Shown here: piece after piece, positions 23,481 to 34,201 of the stretch
Layout: each line of letters opens with the position of its first letter
Numbering within the stretch: position 1 is the stretch's first letter
Assembly (NCBI GenBank): GCA_004123355.1
Contig: SCHM01000004.1
Location: forward strand, 1,860,001-1,924,000
Direction: 5' to 3'
Length of the DNA stretch: 64,000 nucleotides
Source of the DNA: Amphirosellinia nigrospora
Taxonomy: Eukaryota > Ascomycota > Sordariomycetes > Xylariales > Xylariaceae
Notes under the pieces: model-generated
The model's database searches: none
What the model was told of the DNA's origin: nothing
What the model saw: the letters and a program-made list of their open reading frames with translations, nothing else
Position numbers and translations under genes: made by a program

Positions 23481-26400
23481 ATGCCAACTTCATCGTTGTC
23501 ACAGCTGCTTCAGAGCAACGGGCTTGTTGAGCCCAATTCCCAGGCCACCGCTCAAGACCAGGGGCAGAATGTGTCCAGTGATGGCTTCTCATACAACCAA
23601 GTGGCGATGCCACCAGTCGCGTTAAACTCCGTTGGCGCCTCCGCTAGTGGCCATTATCTTCATCATAGCATGCCGGCTCCCACCCCAGCAAACCAAAGTC
23701 ATTTGATGACATCGAGTCTATATCAATGCGCTGACTGCAAGAAGCGGTACTCGCGCCCTGAACATCTGGCTCGGCACATTCAGACGCACACACTTGGCAA
23801 AAGATTTTTCTGTCAAGTCTGTGGGAAAGCGTTCGCGCGTGCAGATTTGCTCAAGCGACACACGGCAAATCATGACAATGATGCAAATGGTACTAAGAAA
23901 CGCCGGCGGATAGACGCCTCGCCAGGCTCGGGTCGTGTCTCCCACGCCTGTCGCTCGTGTGCCACAGCGAGGGTGAAGTGTGAGGAGATCAAGCCGTGCC
24001 AGCGATGCCAGAAAAAGGGGCTACCTTGCGAGTATGCGATGACTGAAGCTGGATCTGCCGCTGCTATGCATCTGCTCCATCTCTCAACCGATGCTCGCAG
24101 TAACTCGCAGACACCCAGTACCTCCTCGCACTCATCGCAACTTAGTCCGACAACGTCTCAAGATCAACGGCCCTTACCTCTGGGGCCCCGCTTTCCACCA
24201 TTCCCGAGGCCCGTGATATCATGTCGAATGCGGAAATCAAACCCGAGCAAGGCCAATTACGGATGCCGGATGCTATAGTGGAGCAAAGTAGGTCTCGCTC
24301 ATCGATTCCAATGTTGTGTGTTGTGATCATTGCCTTTCTGCCGTGCAACAGATTACCGCTTCGCCTGACCAATGAAGTGTTTATTCTGTCTTCTTTGTCG
24401 GCATGTTTCTCTGGAACTGCACGTATATGCGGCAGACCCATGGAATGTACGTAGCCGATTATCTAACTTGTTACAGGTCATTACGCATACAACAATGCCT
24501 ATGCAACGAATCATGCTGCTGATATGACACACCAACCTTTTTCGGATTTTTTACGGGACGTACTTTACACCCAGTCTTTAGACTCCTCGCGGTTAGCTGA
24601 GGCCCAAGGTCTTGCTGTATTGGACTTTTGCGACGACACGAGTTACGAACTCAACGACGTGGATTTTGGGGTGTTAGACCATTGGAATCTAGATGGGATG
24701 AGCGAACGCCCTGTGGTCACCCAGGAAGCAACTCCTAAAACTGACGACTCTTCTGTGGACATGGCGCGAATGAGACGGAAACTGGTTCAGATCTGGACCG
24801 AGTCCCCCTGGCGCTGGATCCCGATAAACGAGATCATGGTTACAGCGAACACGGCAACCTTCCCCTTCCTTGTCGAGATTCAGCGAGCCAACAGTTTCAG
24901 GAACGCCAAAAACCAGTAGACCGGGTAATCCAAGACAAATTGGACCAGTCAAGTCGCGACAAGATCCTAGCAGTGGTTATTGGTATGACGCCGAGTAATA
25001 CCATCAAAACACAAATCGCCGCGTCGTTCCCCTCAGCCGAGATCATGGACACCCTAACGCACATATTCCTAGCGTCGCATCTATGTTCTGTCACAGGATG
25101 GATACATTTTGGCACTTTGGCGCTCAATTCTCAGTGGCCGGAATGGTTAGTTACTGCAGCTGCTGCGGGTGCAACCATGACACCTGTTCCTACGTTGAGG
25201 AAATTTGGGTTTGCCATACAAGAAGCAGTGCGTGAGTTGTTTGACTGTATAACCCTCAAAAGATAATTTGGCTAATCTGCTTCAGGTCTTGCTCTACCTT
25301 CAAAAGTAAGTAACAGGAACTGGTATTTTCACGTGCCGATCTCACTAATACGCCTTTCAGTTCGAAGAAAATAACACAGGCATTGCGAACCTTGGACTTG
25401 TGCAGACTCTTGTCTTGGGACAAGATATCTCGCTTTGGAGTGGAAATAGACGGAAAATGGAAATCGCAGAATGTCATTTACTCATACCTATCACCGTATG
25501 TCTGTTAACTCGCAGTATAGTAAATCTTGCTAACACTCTCATAGATGATGCGCTATAGAGGCAGGTTTCAGCGGTCTTCCTATCCCGCAATCGAAGTAAG
25601 TGAGAGCGACCAAGGCGAGGAATTGGAACACAAATGGAGGTCCTGGTATGAATCGGAATCATGGAAAAGGCTTGCGTTTCACTGCTATACGCGAGACGCT
25701 CAAGCTTCGATGACTACACTGGCGAGTCCCACGATGACCTACGCCGAGCTATCGCTCCCCCTTCCCGAATCTAAAGAGTTATGGTTCGCCAAGACGGCCC
25801 ATGAGTGGAAGCAGGAATATCTCATGCGATCCGCTAATCAGACTAAACGGCCACCATGCCTTGGAGACCTTTTACGTGATATAAACCTACTTGCGGCAAA
25901 TTATCGACGACTAGACCCTCAGTATGCCATATCGATCTACCTACATGCCTTTTGGAATCTCATCTTTGAATGGCGACAGCTGAGTGCTGTTCACCGGCCA
26001 AGGCCATTTCAAGACAATTATCACACTAGTCCAAATCTCATTCTCAAGTCGCGCCACCAGGAACTATGCAAACAACTGTCAACTTTTCAACTAGTAACAG
26101 CTGATTGGCATGCCTGTTTCTCGGCTCAGGAAGCTCTACTTCTAAATCTAGTTTTGATGAACCTCCATGTGTCACTTGACGATCTCCATGTTCGCTGGGA
26201 AGGAGGGCGAGGACCAGGCACGTAGAGTTTACCCGATACTCCGAGAGTGGTCGGAGAGTACCGAGGCGAGACAAGCTCTATGGCACGCGGGACAGATCCT
26301 GCGGCAAGCCAAGATGTTTCCACCAGGCCATCTCAAGCAGTTCTATGCTGTTGGCGTCCACCACGCTGCCTTGGCACTGTGGACGTATGGCGTTGTGACT

Positions 26401-26690
26401 AGGGCGACGAGGAACCAATCTCCCATCAACATCTCACAAGAGGTAGTCTATATCGATAGCGTGGAATCACCAGAAGTGCAGCGGTTTATCGAGTTCGGGC
26501 ACGGCCGACCGACGATACGGGACGATAGCCAAGGTATCGAGTCGGCGTTAGAAGACCCCGATCGTGCATGGAAGTGGCGCAAGAGGTTCTGCGTATGAAC
26601 TTCAAGGAGCTTTTACCGCCTATGGTAGAGAACCTCTGCAACTTAATCAAGCAGCTGGGAGGAGCAGCGTGGGCGGTTGGACTGGGATAG
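23481..26690 (+). CDS. Transcription factor with two C2H2 fingers plus a Zn2Cys6 cluster and fungal-specific TF domain
   Basis: A nuclear DNA-binding regulator. Two C2H2 fingers lie at about residues 83-103 (CADCKKRYSRPEHLARHIQT) and 111-131 (CQVCGKAFARADLLKRHTAN). A basic KKRRR precedes a Zn2Cys6 cluster with Cys at about 157, 160, 167, 173, 176 and 183 (ACRSCATARVKCEE, PCQRCQKKGLPCEY). A Ser/Gln-rich linker follows. The rest is the fungal-specific transcription-factor middle region: PWRWIPINE, VIGMTPSNTIKTQIAASFPS, HFGTLALNSQWPEWLVTAAA, CLGDLLRDINLLAANYRRLD and FPPGHLKQFYAVGVHHAALA. An intron at about 24289-24475 joins DAIVEQ to GHYAYNNAYA; others lie near 25270-25360 and 25495-25543. Frame changes occur near 24175, 24830, 26170 and 26570. 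The final frame ends GGAAWAVGLG. Target genes cannot be told from the sequence. Confidence 0.88.
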
Positions 26691-27558
26691 AGCAATTGGC
26701 GACACGAACGGTATGATGCTAGAACTGACTCTATAGAGTCCGCAAGTTGTGTGTGATATCAAGAAGGATATTGAGTCGCCATGACCATCGCTAGACCTAA
26801 GACTATGTTGTGCGCAAGCTTAAAAAGGAGGTAGCTCTATGAGTTAGCACACGATCTCCAGGTTGTTGTGTACTCGCATATATTTATTAGGCCAAATCTT
26901 CACTGTGTATCATGTCACTCGTCGTCACCCATCTCAACACAGCGTACTAGCGATATCCCAGTGTAACTTGATACCGGAATGAGACGCTTAATAGGCTTAA
27001 TGACGTGTGACAAGAGGCACATAATGCCTGAAGTTGTCGTCTTCCTCGGCCCCATCCTATAAGCTAAGCTCCTAGTCGCGTTTTGCCTTTATTCACCTCT
27101 ATATCTAGCATCTAAGATCACCTTTAACTTATCAGGATAGGCTAATTTTTTATTAAAAGCTGTAATGACACATCATGAGAATGTAGAGCATAAATTCTTG
27201 ATATAATTCGCAGGATTGTTTAGTTCTTTTAGGCGTTTATGGGATTATCTATGATTGGTCGCATCGGTGCATTTTGATCCTTCCGTTTGTTTTTATCGCT
27301 TGGCCATCTCTACGAGGTATAACAATACGAGTCGGTGGTTCTGCACATTCATATTCTACTTCCTATTGTTCTCTTTCACACCTTTTTCATTATTAACAAT
27401 AAGCTCAAATTTGCTTTGTTTTTATTCAACAAGGCTCGATCATGACAAAGGATTCTTGACCATATATATTAAATAGGGTCCTTACACAGATGCCAACAGT
27501 GCACTGTCTTAAGAATAGATACAATAACCATTATCAATAATATCAATTACTAGTAAGT
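26691..27558. other. Intergenic region with no recognised gene
   Basis: No conserved frame was seen. The second half is AT-rich and pyrimidine-rich (27310-27440), like a fungal promoter or 5' leader for the ankyrin gene. Confidence 0.55.
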
Positions 27559-28921
27559 ATGGATTCTGACTCCCAACCAACTATACGGCTGAGAAGGGTA
27601 GGCAAGAGGGTTCATTTTAAGCGCCACAGTTACTCTCGAAGACATTCGGATCATTGGGGACCAAGAATCTACCCAGAGCCAACGCCATCATCACCGTGAG
27701 CGTCAACACAAGGACCAACAGCAACAGCGTATTCCTAAAAATGACGGCACTCGGTCCCGTATCAAGTCTAAAGGCAAGGATAATGTTCTTAACATCGACG
27801 AGGTGCCGCCCCTTTTTCGGTGCAAGTCGCGTGAAGACATTTGCGCCGTCATTGAAACAGGTAAGGGGGCGATCGTAGATGTGTTTCGGGGGTACAATGT
27901 ACTTCAATGGTATTGCAACGCAAAATCCACGAGCCCGGGGATTATCCAGGAGCTTATCCGCCGTGGCATCGACATCAATGCCTTAGATCAGCGAACGCAC
28001 AAAGGCCGCGGGCCAGTTATTAGGCACACAGCTTTGGGCTACGCTTGTCAGAGTGCCAACATAAAGGCTGTGACCACCCTTCTCCAAAACGGCGCCAACC
28101 CACGCGGTCTAGCGAAATCATCGGTTTTGCCCGAGAAAGATGACCACGGCAACCAGATCCTGTACCCAAGCCCGTCCAAGAACTGCTTTGCCAGCCGATT
28201 CACGGCCCGAGGCCGGCAGATGTCCATGGAAATACCACCTGAGCGAAGAAGATGAGGAAAAGGACGCCTACCTCGACGAAGATGACCCCAAACTGGTGCC
28301 TCCATTCCGCACCTTGCCAGAGATCCCCGACCCGCTACCCAATACGGCCCCATTTGCCGATTTTGCGCAAGGGATTTCCATATATGGGAGCCGTGGCCAG
28401 ATACAGAGGAGGAAAAGATAGCAGCTCGAGAGAGACGAAAGTCATGTTACTACAGCCAGATACAGCGGATCGGGAGTAGGCTACAGGCCTGCGTGCAGCT
28501 TTTGATTAACTACAATTGCTCGGACCCTCCAGTTGTGTTTCCTGAGTGTGATGATCCACACATCTGGTCAGGGATTGAATACCTCCTTGAAACGTTTTGG
28601 CATTTCTTTCATCCGCTCGCGATTTGTTTTGAGGCAAACCCAACCGCTCTAGAAGAAGGTTCTCTTCCTACTTCCCTAGACCACCTGTTGCCAATCGTCT
28701 CCCAGCCTATCCTGGAACCCTTTGGTGAGATTTGTGATATGCTGATTGAATCCGCGGGATACGAAGCTCACGGGACAGTAGGGGCGACACGAGGCCAAGA
28801 TCGCCTTCTCAGATTGATCGTCGATCATCCTGAATTTTCATCTTTTAGGCAAGGTCAGTATTTCGACGTTGATACCCAGCTTGAGAAAGAGCAGTTGAGA
28901 AGTTCATCAACTCCTCGATAA
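27559..28921 (+). CDS. Ankyrin-repeat protein, fungal, function unknown
   Basis: The start gives MDSDSQPTIRLRRVGKRVHF, then a basic His/Gln-rich segment (HHRERQHKDQQQQRIPKNDG). A globular part begins VPPLFRCKSREDICAVIETG. Two ankyrin-like units follow: NVLQWYCNAKSTSPGIIQEL then IRRGIDINALD, and HTALGYACQSANIKAVTTLL then QNGANPRG. A charged linker (SEEDEEKDAYLDEDDPKLVP) leads to a C-terminal helical domain with LQACVQLLINYNCSDPPVVF and GIEYLLETFWHFFHPLAICF, ending QLEKEQLRSSSTPR. This two-part layout is seen in expanded, poorly characterised ankyrin families of filamentous ascomycetes. Frame changes are needed near 27700, 28230 and 28390. No partner can be assigned. Confidence 0.65.
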
Positions 28922-29227
28922 TATGTCTATAGACGTGTTTTTTTCCTTGACGCGTATGAGTCGCAAGGTGCATGATTTGGTTTTTGTGCAATTAGGTATC
29001 TACTATAGAGTAATTACACCTTAATATTAGCGTTGAAAATTTAACCCGGCTTTTATTATAATGATGTGAATGCCTATAGATATTTAGTAATCAGGTACCT
29101 GGCCAAGTTGGTATGCTCTAGCATGATGATTCTATTCTAAGTTATAACACCAGAAGAGCATCTAACTCTGTACTAAACGTCGGTCGGCACGAGATCTATT
29201 GGGGGACAGAAACGTAAACTATCTATA
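28922..29227. other. Convergent intergenic spacer
   Basis: A 306 bp AT-rich gap between the 3' ends of the ankyrin gene (+) and the pectate lyase gene (-). Nothing else was recognised. Confidence 0.6.
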
Positions 29228-30618
29228 CTATACCTCGGCTTGCGTAGTTGCCCCAATAGCAGCCCCAGACGCGGGTACTAGAAAGCTGCTGCCCTTAATT
29301 TTACCATCTGAGCCCCTAGCGCCAGCCAGGGTTGAGGAATCGATACTCATGAACGAGCTGTTGGACCAAGTGGTGCTACTATCCCACGAGTTTCCGCTAG
29401 ACGTCGTCCCGCTAACTAGATTGACCTGGGCGTTCGTGTTCACGGCCGCGATATTACTCTTGAGAGTCGAGGTTGAGCTGCGCATGTTGAAGCCGTTGTC
29501 GCCGTTGTTCCAGGCCGTGTTCCGCTCAAAGGTCAACGAGCCCGGGTTCCCGTTGTCGATGAATTCTTGGCGTTGGAGAAGGCGATCGAGTTTCGCACCA
29601 CGTGGTTCGCCGGCGGGTTGTCGGTTATGCCGAGCTTGAACCCGTTGCCGTCGCCGTTGAAGTCGGAGAAGCCCCAGCGGTTGAACCCGTTGCCCCAGGC
29701 GTAGACTTCTTCGATCTATGAGTGGGTTAGTATGGAACTATATTCTCTTCAAGCCCGATTATTGGGAGATTGAGATTTACGTACCGTCACAGGCGACCCG
29801 AACATATACAGATCAAGGCCGTCGTCGACGTTATTCCATAATCGGGAATTTCGGATAGAGTTCCCTTCGCCCGAGCCCTCTTTACATGCGAACCCATCGG
29901 CGCTCTCTCCGTTCTTCCGCGGATCGCGGTTAAGATATGAGTCTAGGTATATGACCGTATTGTTGGTGGCGGTACCCTGTAGCTGGAACCCGGACTCATA
30001 GTTGTCATGCGTTGATAGACGCTCATAGTAATTATGAGAGGAATCCCGAGAGTAGACTCCATAGGGGCCATTAATCAGCCTGGCCGTTGATTAGCGAATC
30101 CCTTCATACATCACCGGCTGCTGCTCATGATGGCGAATGAGGCTGATTAGCTTACTCGAGATTGTAAAAGTACAATAGTTACCACCTTCAATATGCAGAA
30201 TACCTCGCTCGTCGTTGGGAAGCGACTCGTCGAGCCCATAGGGAGTGCTGTTATTTAATTTAAAAAAAATGAGCATTGAAACGCTGCAGCGTATACCATC
30301 ACCGTACAAGACTCACCCCGGAAGTTCCTCTCCGTCGATAATGACCTTCTCTTCGTTATAGGGGCGAAGAGTGATCGGCGATGTCACAGTACCGCTCTTC
30401 GTAATTTGGATATTGGTTGTTGGCGAGTAGGTTCCGGCCCGGAGATAGATCACATCACCAGCCTTCGCGGCATCTACAGCAGACTGGATAGACCCGTACG
30501 GAGCATCGAGGGTTCCCGAACCTGACCCAGTCGGGGAAACGTATATGCTGGCCGAGCACGCCTGCTGCACCAGTGCTGCCAGCGAAGCAGCGATGAAAAT
30601 GGAAGCTCTGCTCGACAT
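29228..30618 (-). CDS. Secreted pectate lyase-like parallel beta-helix enzyme (PL9-type)
   Basis: Expected to cleave de-esterified polygalacturonate by beta-elimination outside the cell. The start MSSRASIFIAASLAALVQQA then CSAS is a signal peptide; an in-frame ATG at 30759 gives a longer product without one. The mature protein begins SIYVSPTGSGSGTLDAPYGS. PL9-like blocks follow: GDVIYLRAGTY, ESADGFACKEGSGEGN, NNVDDGLDLY, VTIEEVYAWGNGFNRWGFSD and GNGFKLGITDNPPANHVVRN. A Thr/Ser/Asn-rich C-terminus ends GAAIGATTQAEV. Three introns are visible: about 30242-30314 (GTGAGT...AACAG), 30081-30147 (GTAAGC...GGCCAG) and 29715-29784 (GTACGT...CATAG). One frame change near 29560 breaks NAKxFIDNGNPGS. Family assignment rests on the ADGFA-K / DDGxD / GNGFK pattern. 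It fits a plant-biomass lifestyle with the GH43 enzyme 30 kb away. Confidence 0.82.
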
Positions 30619-31171
30619 TTTTTTTTCAATGGAGAGTGCTTCCTTGTCTAGATTTACCTCCTTCTTCGCCGGTTCAGCAATAAACGAACCGAGGAAGGAT
30701 ATATATGCGCCATATCTCAATCGGCCCCTTACTACCTTCCTTCGTAAATATCTTATCACGGCATATCACAGCCCCGGAATCGCGTGTTGTCGTGAGAGGA
30801 ATTCGAAATCCGCCTTCCGTCGTGACATGTGGAAGGAAAATCAACCAAGAATACTTCCGGTCATGGTCGTTGTAAACCCACAAATAGAATAAAGCATTGA
30901 TGTGGGTACAACACAAGCCAAGGTCGGAGGACAAGGCTCTATTACTGCATTAGATTCGTTGTATATGGAGGCAAGCATTACCCAAACAGGTTTGAGTAAC
31001 TTCTTCATTTTCAATTCTAAGTAGCGTAGCTGATACTAGAATGTATGAGACCTCTCGCAATAGTGCAATTAATGCGACGACGAAGTATATGATTGCTCCT
31101 CGACACCCCCTTCCATGTGGGGAGTGTTGGTAATAGACTTCACCTTCTGTTGCGGTAACTTTGCAATATCA
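30619..31171. other. Intergenic region upstream of the pectate lyase
   Basis: 553 bp with no recognised gene; it presumably contains the pectate lyase promoter and the 3' flank of the kinase-like gene, both minus-strand. A purine-rich run (AAAAAAAAATG on the minus strand) sits directly at the start codon. Confidence 0.55.
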
Positions 31172-33653
31172 TTAACCGTTGCCGGCACACCCTTCCGCAT
31201 ATATACACACATCTATATGGGCTACTTGATCTAATACTAGTATGACCCCGGGGTCTTCCATAAGGATGAATACGGCGAGCCCATCCACCCCTACGCGTTC
31301 TACGGGGACCGATAGCGGATTGAGTTTGTAATGCGACCTGAGGGGCACCGACGGCGGCGATGGGTTAGGGGCAACTAACGGAGATGCGGAACCCGAACCA
31401 CTACCGAATTGACGTTCACGAACCCTGCCGCTATCGCTACGGCGGAATCTCGCCGGTCGAATATTCCGGTTGGCGGCTTCGGGTCGCGGGCGGTGAGCAA
31501 CCGGATTCTGAGGCGGCGGCGCGTTAGGCGGTAGCTGAACTCCTTGGGCTGTATTTTGCGATTGAACTAAAATCAGCAAAGGATCTCATCATATTTTTTG
31601 TTCTCCAAGGCAGTGATAACATTATCGGGCGCTTACGGAAAAAGGGGGGATTGGTGGATTCCCCGTCCTATAGTGCCCCTGGGCCATCCGATGATAATGA
31701 TGAGCTCAGAGAGGACGGAGTCCCTGACGACGGTGCTCCATGTAGGATTTTATTCATCCATTCTAATATTTCTCGGTCGGATTCGCCAGCGTATCCCTTC
31801 TTCATTCCCTCCAGTACGAATTCCTCAAGCGACTCGAGCCGAGGTCTGTCTTCCGGGAAATTAGCCTGGCAACGCACGATGATGCTCCGTAGGTCCATAT
31901 CTATGTGGTCATATTCTGCGGTTGCGACATGTGCGCCGTAGGTCCAATAGTTCATTTTAGATTGTGGTGGTGATATTGAGGTTTGCGACGGTTGTGGTGG
32001 TATCAACGGATAACATAAAGTTACGAGACATTCCATTATCTGATTGTCGCACACTCGTTAGATTGATGGGTGACATCAGCCTCAACTCTACTTACCATTC
32101 CTAAACCCCATACGTTTGTGTGCCAGTGATAGTTGCCTGCAATTGGGTGGCTTTGGATAAGGTTGACATCTCGTGGTATGTAGTCCCAATCAATACAGAA
32201 TTGTTCCTTTGCCAGGTTAGCACTACTCACAAGTCAAGAACAGGGTCAACATTCCCTTTTCACGCCGGATTTCTACTCACAGGCGCGTAGAAAGCCCGTT
32301 TCCCTGAACGTCGCATTATTCGTATAACTGTCCCTCTTACCATCCTTGACTTCCTCTGCCATTCCGAAGTCTCCTAACTATATTACTTTAGTTTTATCGT
32401 TTCGTCGTTTATAGTTTAACTACATACCTTCAGGACGGGCGTAATTCTGTGCTCGTCATCAGAGATGTTTCCAATAAAAACTACACTCAACCTATTAGTC
32501 AACTGCGTCCCATTTGCACATCATGCAACGTAACTATTTTTCGGATCCATGTCGAAATGAACTATACGAGCTGGTTGATTTAGATGATCTGGCACGGTTT
32601 CTGTGATGGGGCCTGGCATGCCGTCGTAATCATTGACAGTGTCGGGAGGAAATGCGAGGCCTATACACATTCGAACAACTGCAGTAGTGTCCGGGTGTAT
32701 TAGTGAGGGTTGCCATGATCGATATATGGCCGGCATTGGTACATACGACAGAGGGTAAATCCCCAAAGAACTCTATTCGGGATTGTTTCCTGATGCTCCC
32801 TCACTTGATAATGAAATCCGAAAGGTCCCCGTTCTCAAGCAACTCAAGGATAATCGTCATAGGAGGGGAACTAGAACTCGAGCTGTCTGAACTGTCTGAG
32901 CTGTCCGGGCTGTCTGGGCTGCCAGAGTGCTTTACACCTCCCTTGTTGTCTTCTGTCTTCCTTTTCTTCACTATCTTCTCTATCTTCTCGTTGTTTACCA
33001 ACCCCTGCCTTCTATATAGACAAGTTGTACGATATGTTCTGATCTGTCATGACGCTATATAGCTGCTCAGTATGTCACTCGAGGCTGGCAGGACCCAAAA
33101 GTACACTGACCATTACTTTGAAACCAAGAATAGTATATTAGTATTAAGTAGACATGACGGAAACTAGATATTAAGGCAGAGTGTACGTACAAGCATTCAC
33201 TTCAAACTCAAGTGACTCATTCTCATCGAATAGCGTCTTGACCACGACGCTGCGAACATATTACCTCCTTCGTCGACAACGTCAAACGCAGCGCGAGTCC
33301 GTTCCCCCCCAACCAAGACGCGCTTGTACCTGAACAATTTCCGTCTTTCTCGGTCGCGATATAAGTTTTCAGGCGTTGGAGATCATTGTATGCATTACGA
33401 AGCTATTACGGAGCCCCTTAACTCCCTCGTCGGACTGCATCGATGTCGCGCTTCGCCTGCGAGTGAGCGCGAACGGAATTTGGCGGACATCGTAACCCCC
33501 GGGATGTAGATGACTGGTGCTCCTCCGGTGCGGGCCGCGAAGTTTTTTCGGTTCCTTCGTGAAAGGCCGGCGTTGAATGCCAATCCTCGACGATAGAAGG
33601 CGAAATGATCGTAGTTGAGATGCGAAGCCCTGAGTTCCTGAAACAGTTGTCAT
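31172..33653 (-). CDS. Protein-kinase-like gene, fungal, frame-broken
   Basis: Eukaryotic protein kinase fold, substrate unknown. N-lobe: RYKRVLVGGERTRAAFDVVD then EGGNMF, and VVKTLFDENESLEFEVN with the candidate ATP-site Lys. Hinge: MTIILELLENGDLSDFIIK, preceded by a Ser/Asp-rich low-complexity insert coded by a CTGTCTGGG-like repeat. The catalytic loop reads IVHFDMDPKN instead of IVHRDLKPxN. The activation segment begins LGDFGMAEEVKDGK. C-lobe: PIAGNYHWHTNVWGLGM, YDHIDMDLRSIIVRCQANFP then EDRPRLESLEEFV. A C-terminal Pro/Arg-rich extension follows an intron at about 31581-31655 (GTAAGC...TTTTAG). At least four frame changes occur. The start is uncertain; 33653 is the most upstream plausible ATG. 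HFDxDP loops occur in lineage-expanded fungal kinase-like families; activity cannot be judged. Confidence 0.65.
32877..32925. repeat. Imperfect CTGTCTGA/CTGTCCGGG repeat coding Ser-Asp run
   Basis: Several tandem copies of a CTGTCTGAG/CTGTCCGGG-like 9-mer. On the minus strand they encode PDSPDSSDSSDSSSSSS within the kinase N-lobe. Confidence 0.7.
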
Positions 33654-34201
33654 TTTTGAAGTATCGATATCAATCTAATAAATAAAACTTGAACACGTAA
33701 AAAATCAATTCGGAATGCGAGAGAATAGTCGCATCACGCGAGTTTTCCTACCAACAATGAACGTTCTTGACAACTCCCGTACCTCAAATCTTTTGTCTTT
33801 GTTAAGGACAACAGCCGCATTCGGAATCATTAAAACATAGAAGTGACTATGAATTAACACGAGCAAGCTATTATACACGCTTGGGTAAATTTGAATATTA
33901 CAGTGTTCTAGAAAAAAAGGTCCCCGACTGGGTGCTCTATCTCTACGCTACACTTGATACACGTCTTACAACCGATACTGCATTATGAGAGTACTTCCAA
34001 AGAATATATAACTGCTTGCTATTTGTATTTCATAAAATACTATTCAATATGTGCTCACTGTCTTGCCAAAAAATTAAGGAACAAGCCTTAACAGAGATCG
34101 CACTACGCGGACCGGTCTCGTATATATATAATAACCCCATGCTCCTTAGACATGTGCAATAATTGAAACATGAAAGATGTAAACTGAGCTCCCGCGTCCT
34201 G
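33654..34201. other. Spacer between kinase-like gene and HAK transporter 3' end
   Basis: 548 bp with no convincing gene. Both neighbours are on the minus strand, so this is the kinase promoter side and the transporter 3' flank. The real kinase start might lie inside it. Confidence 0.45.
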
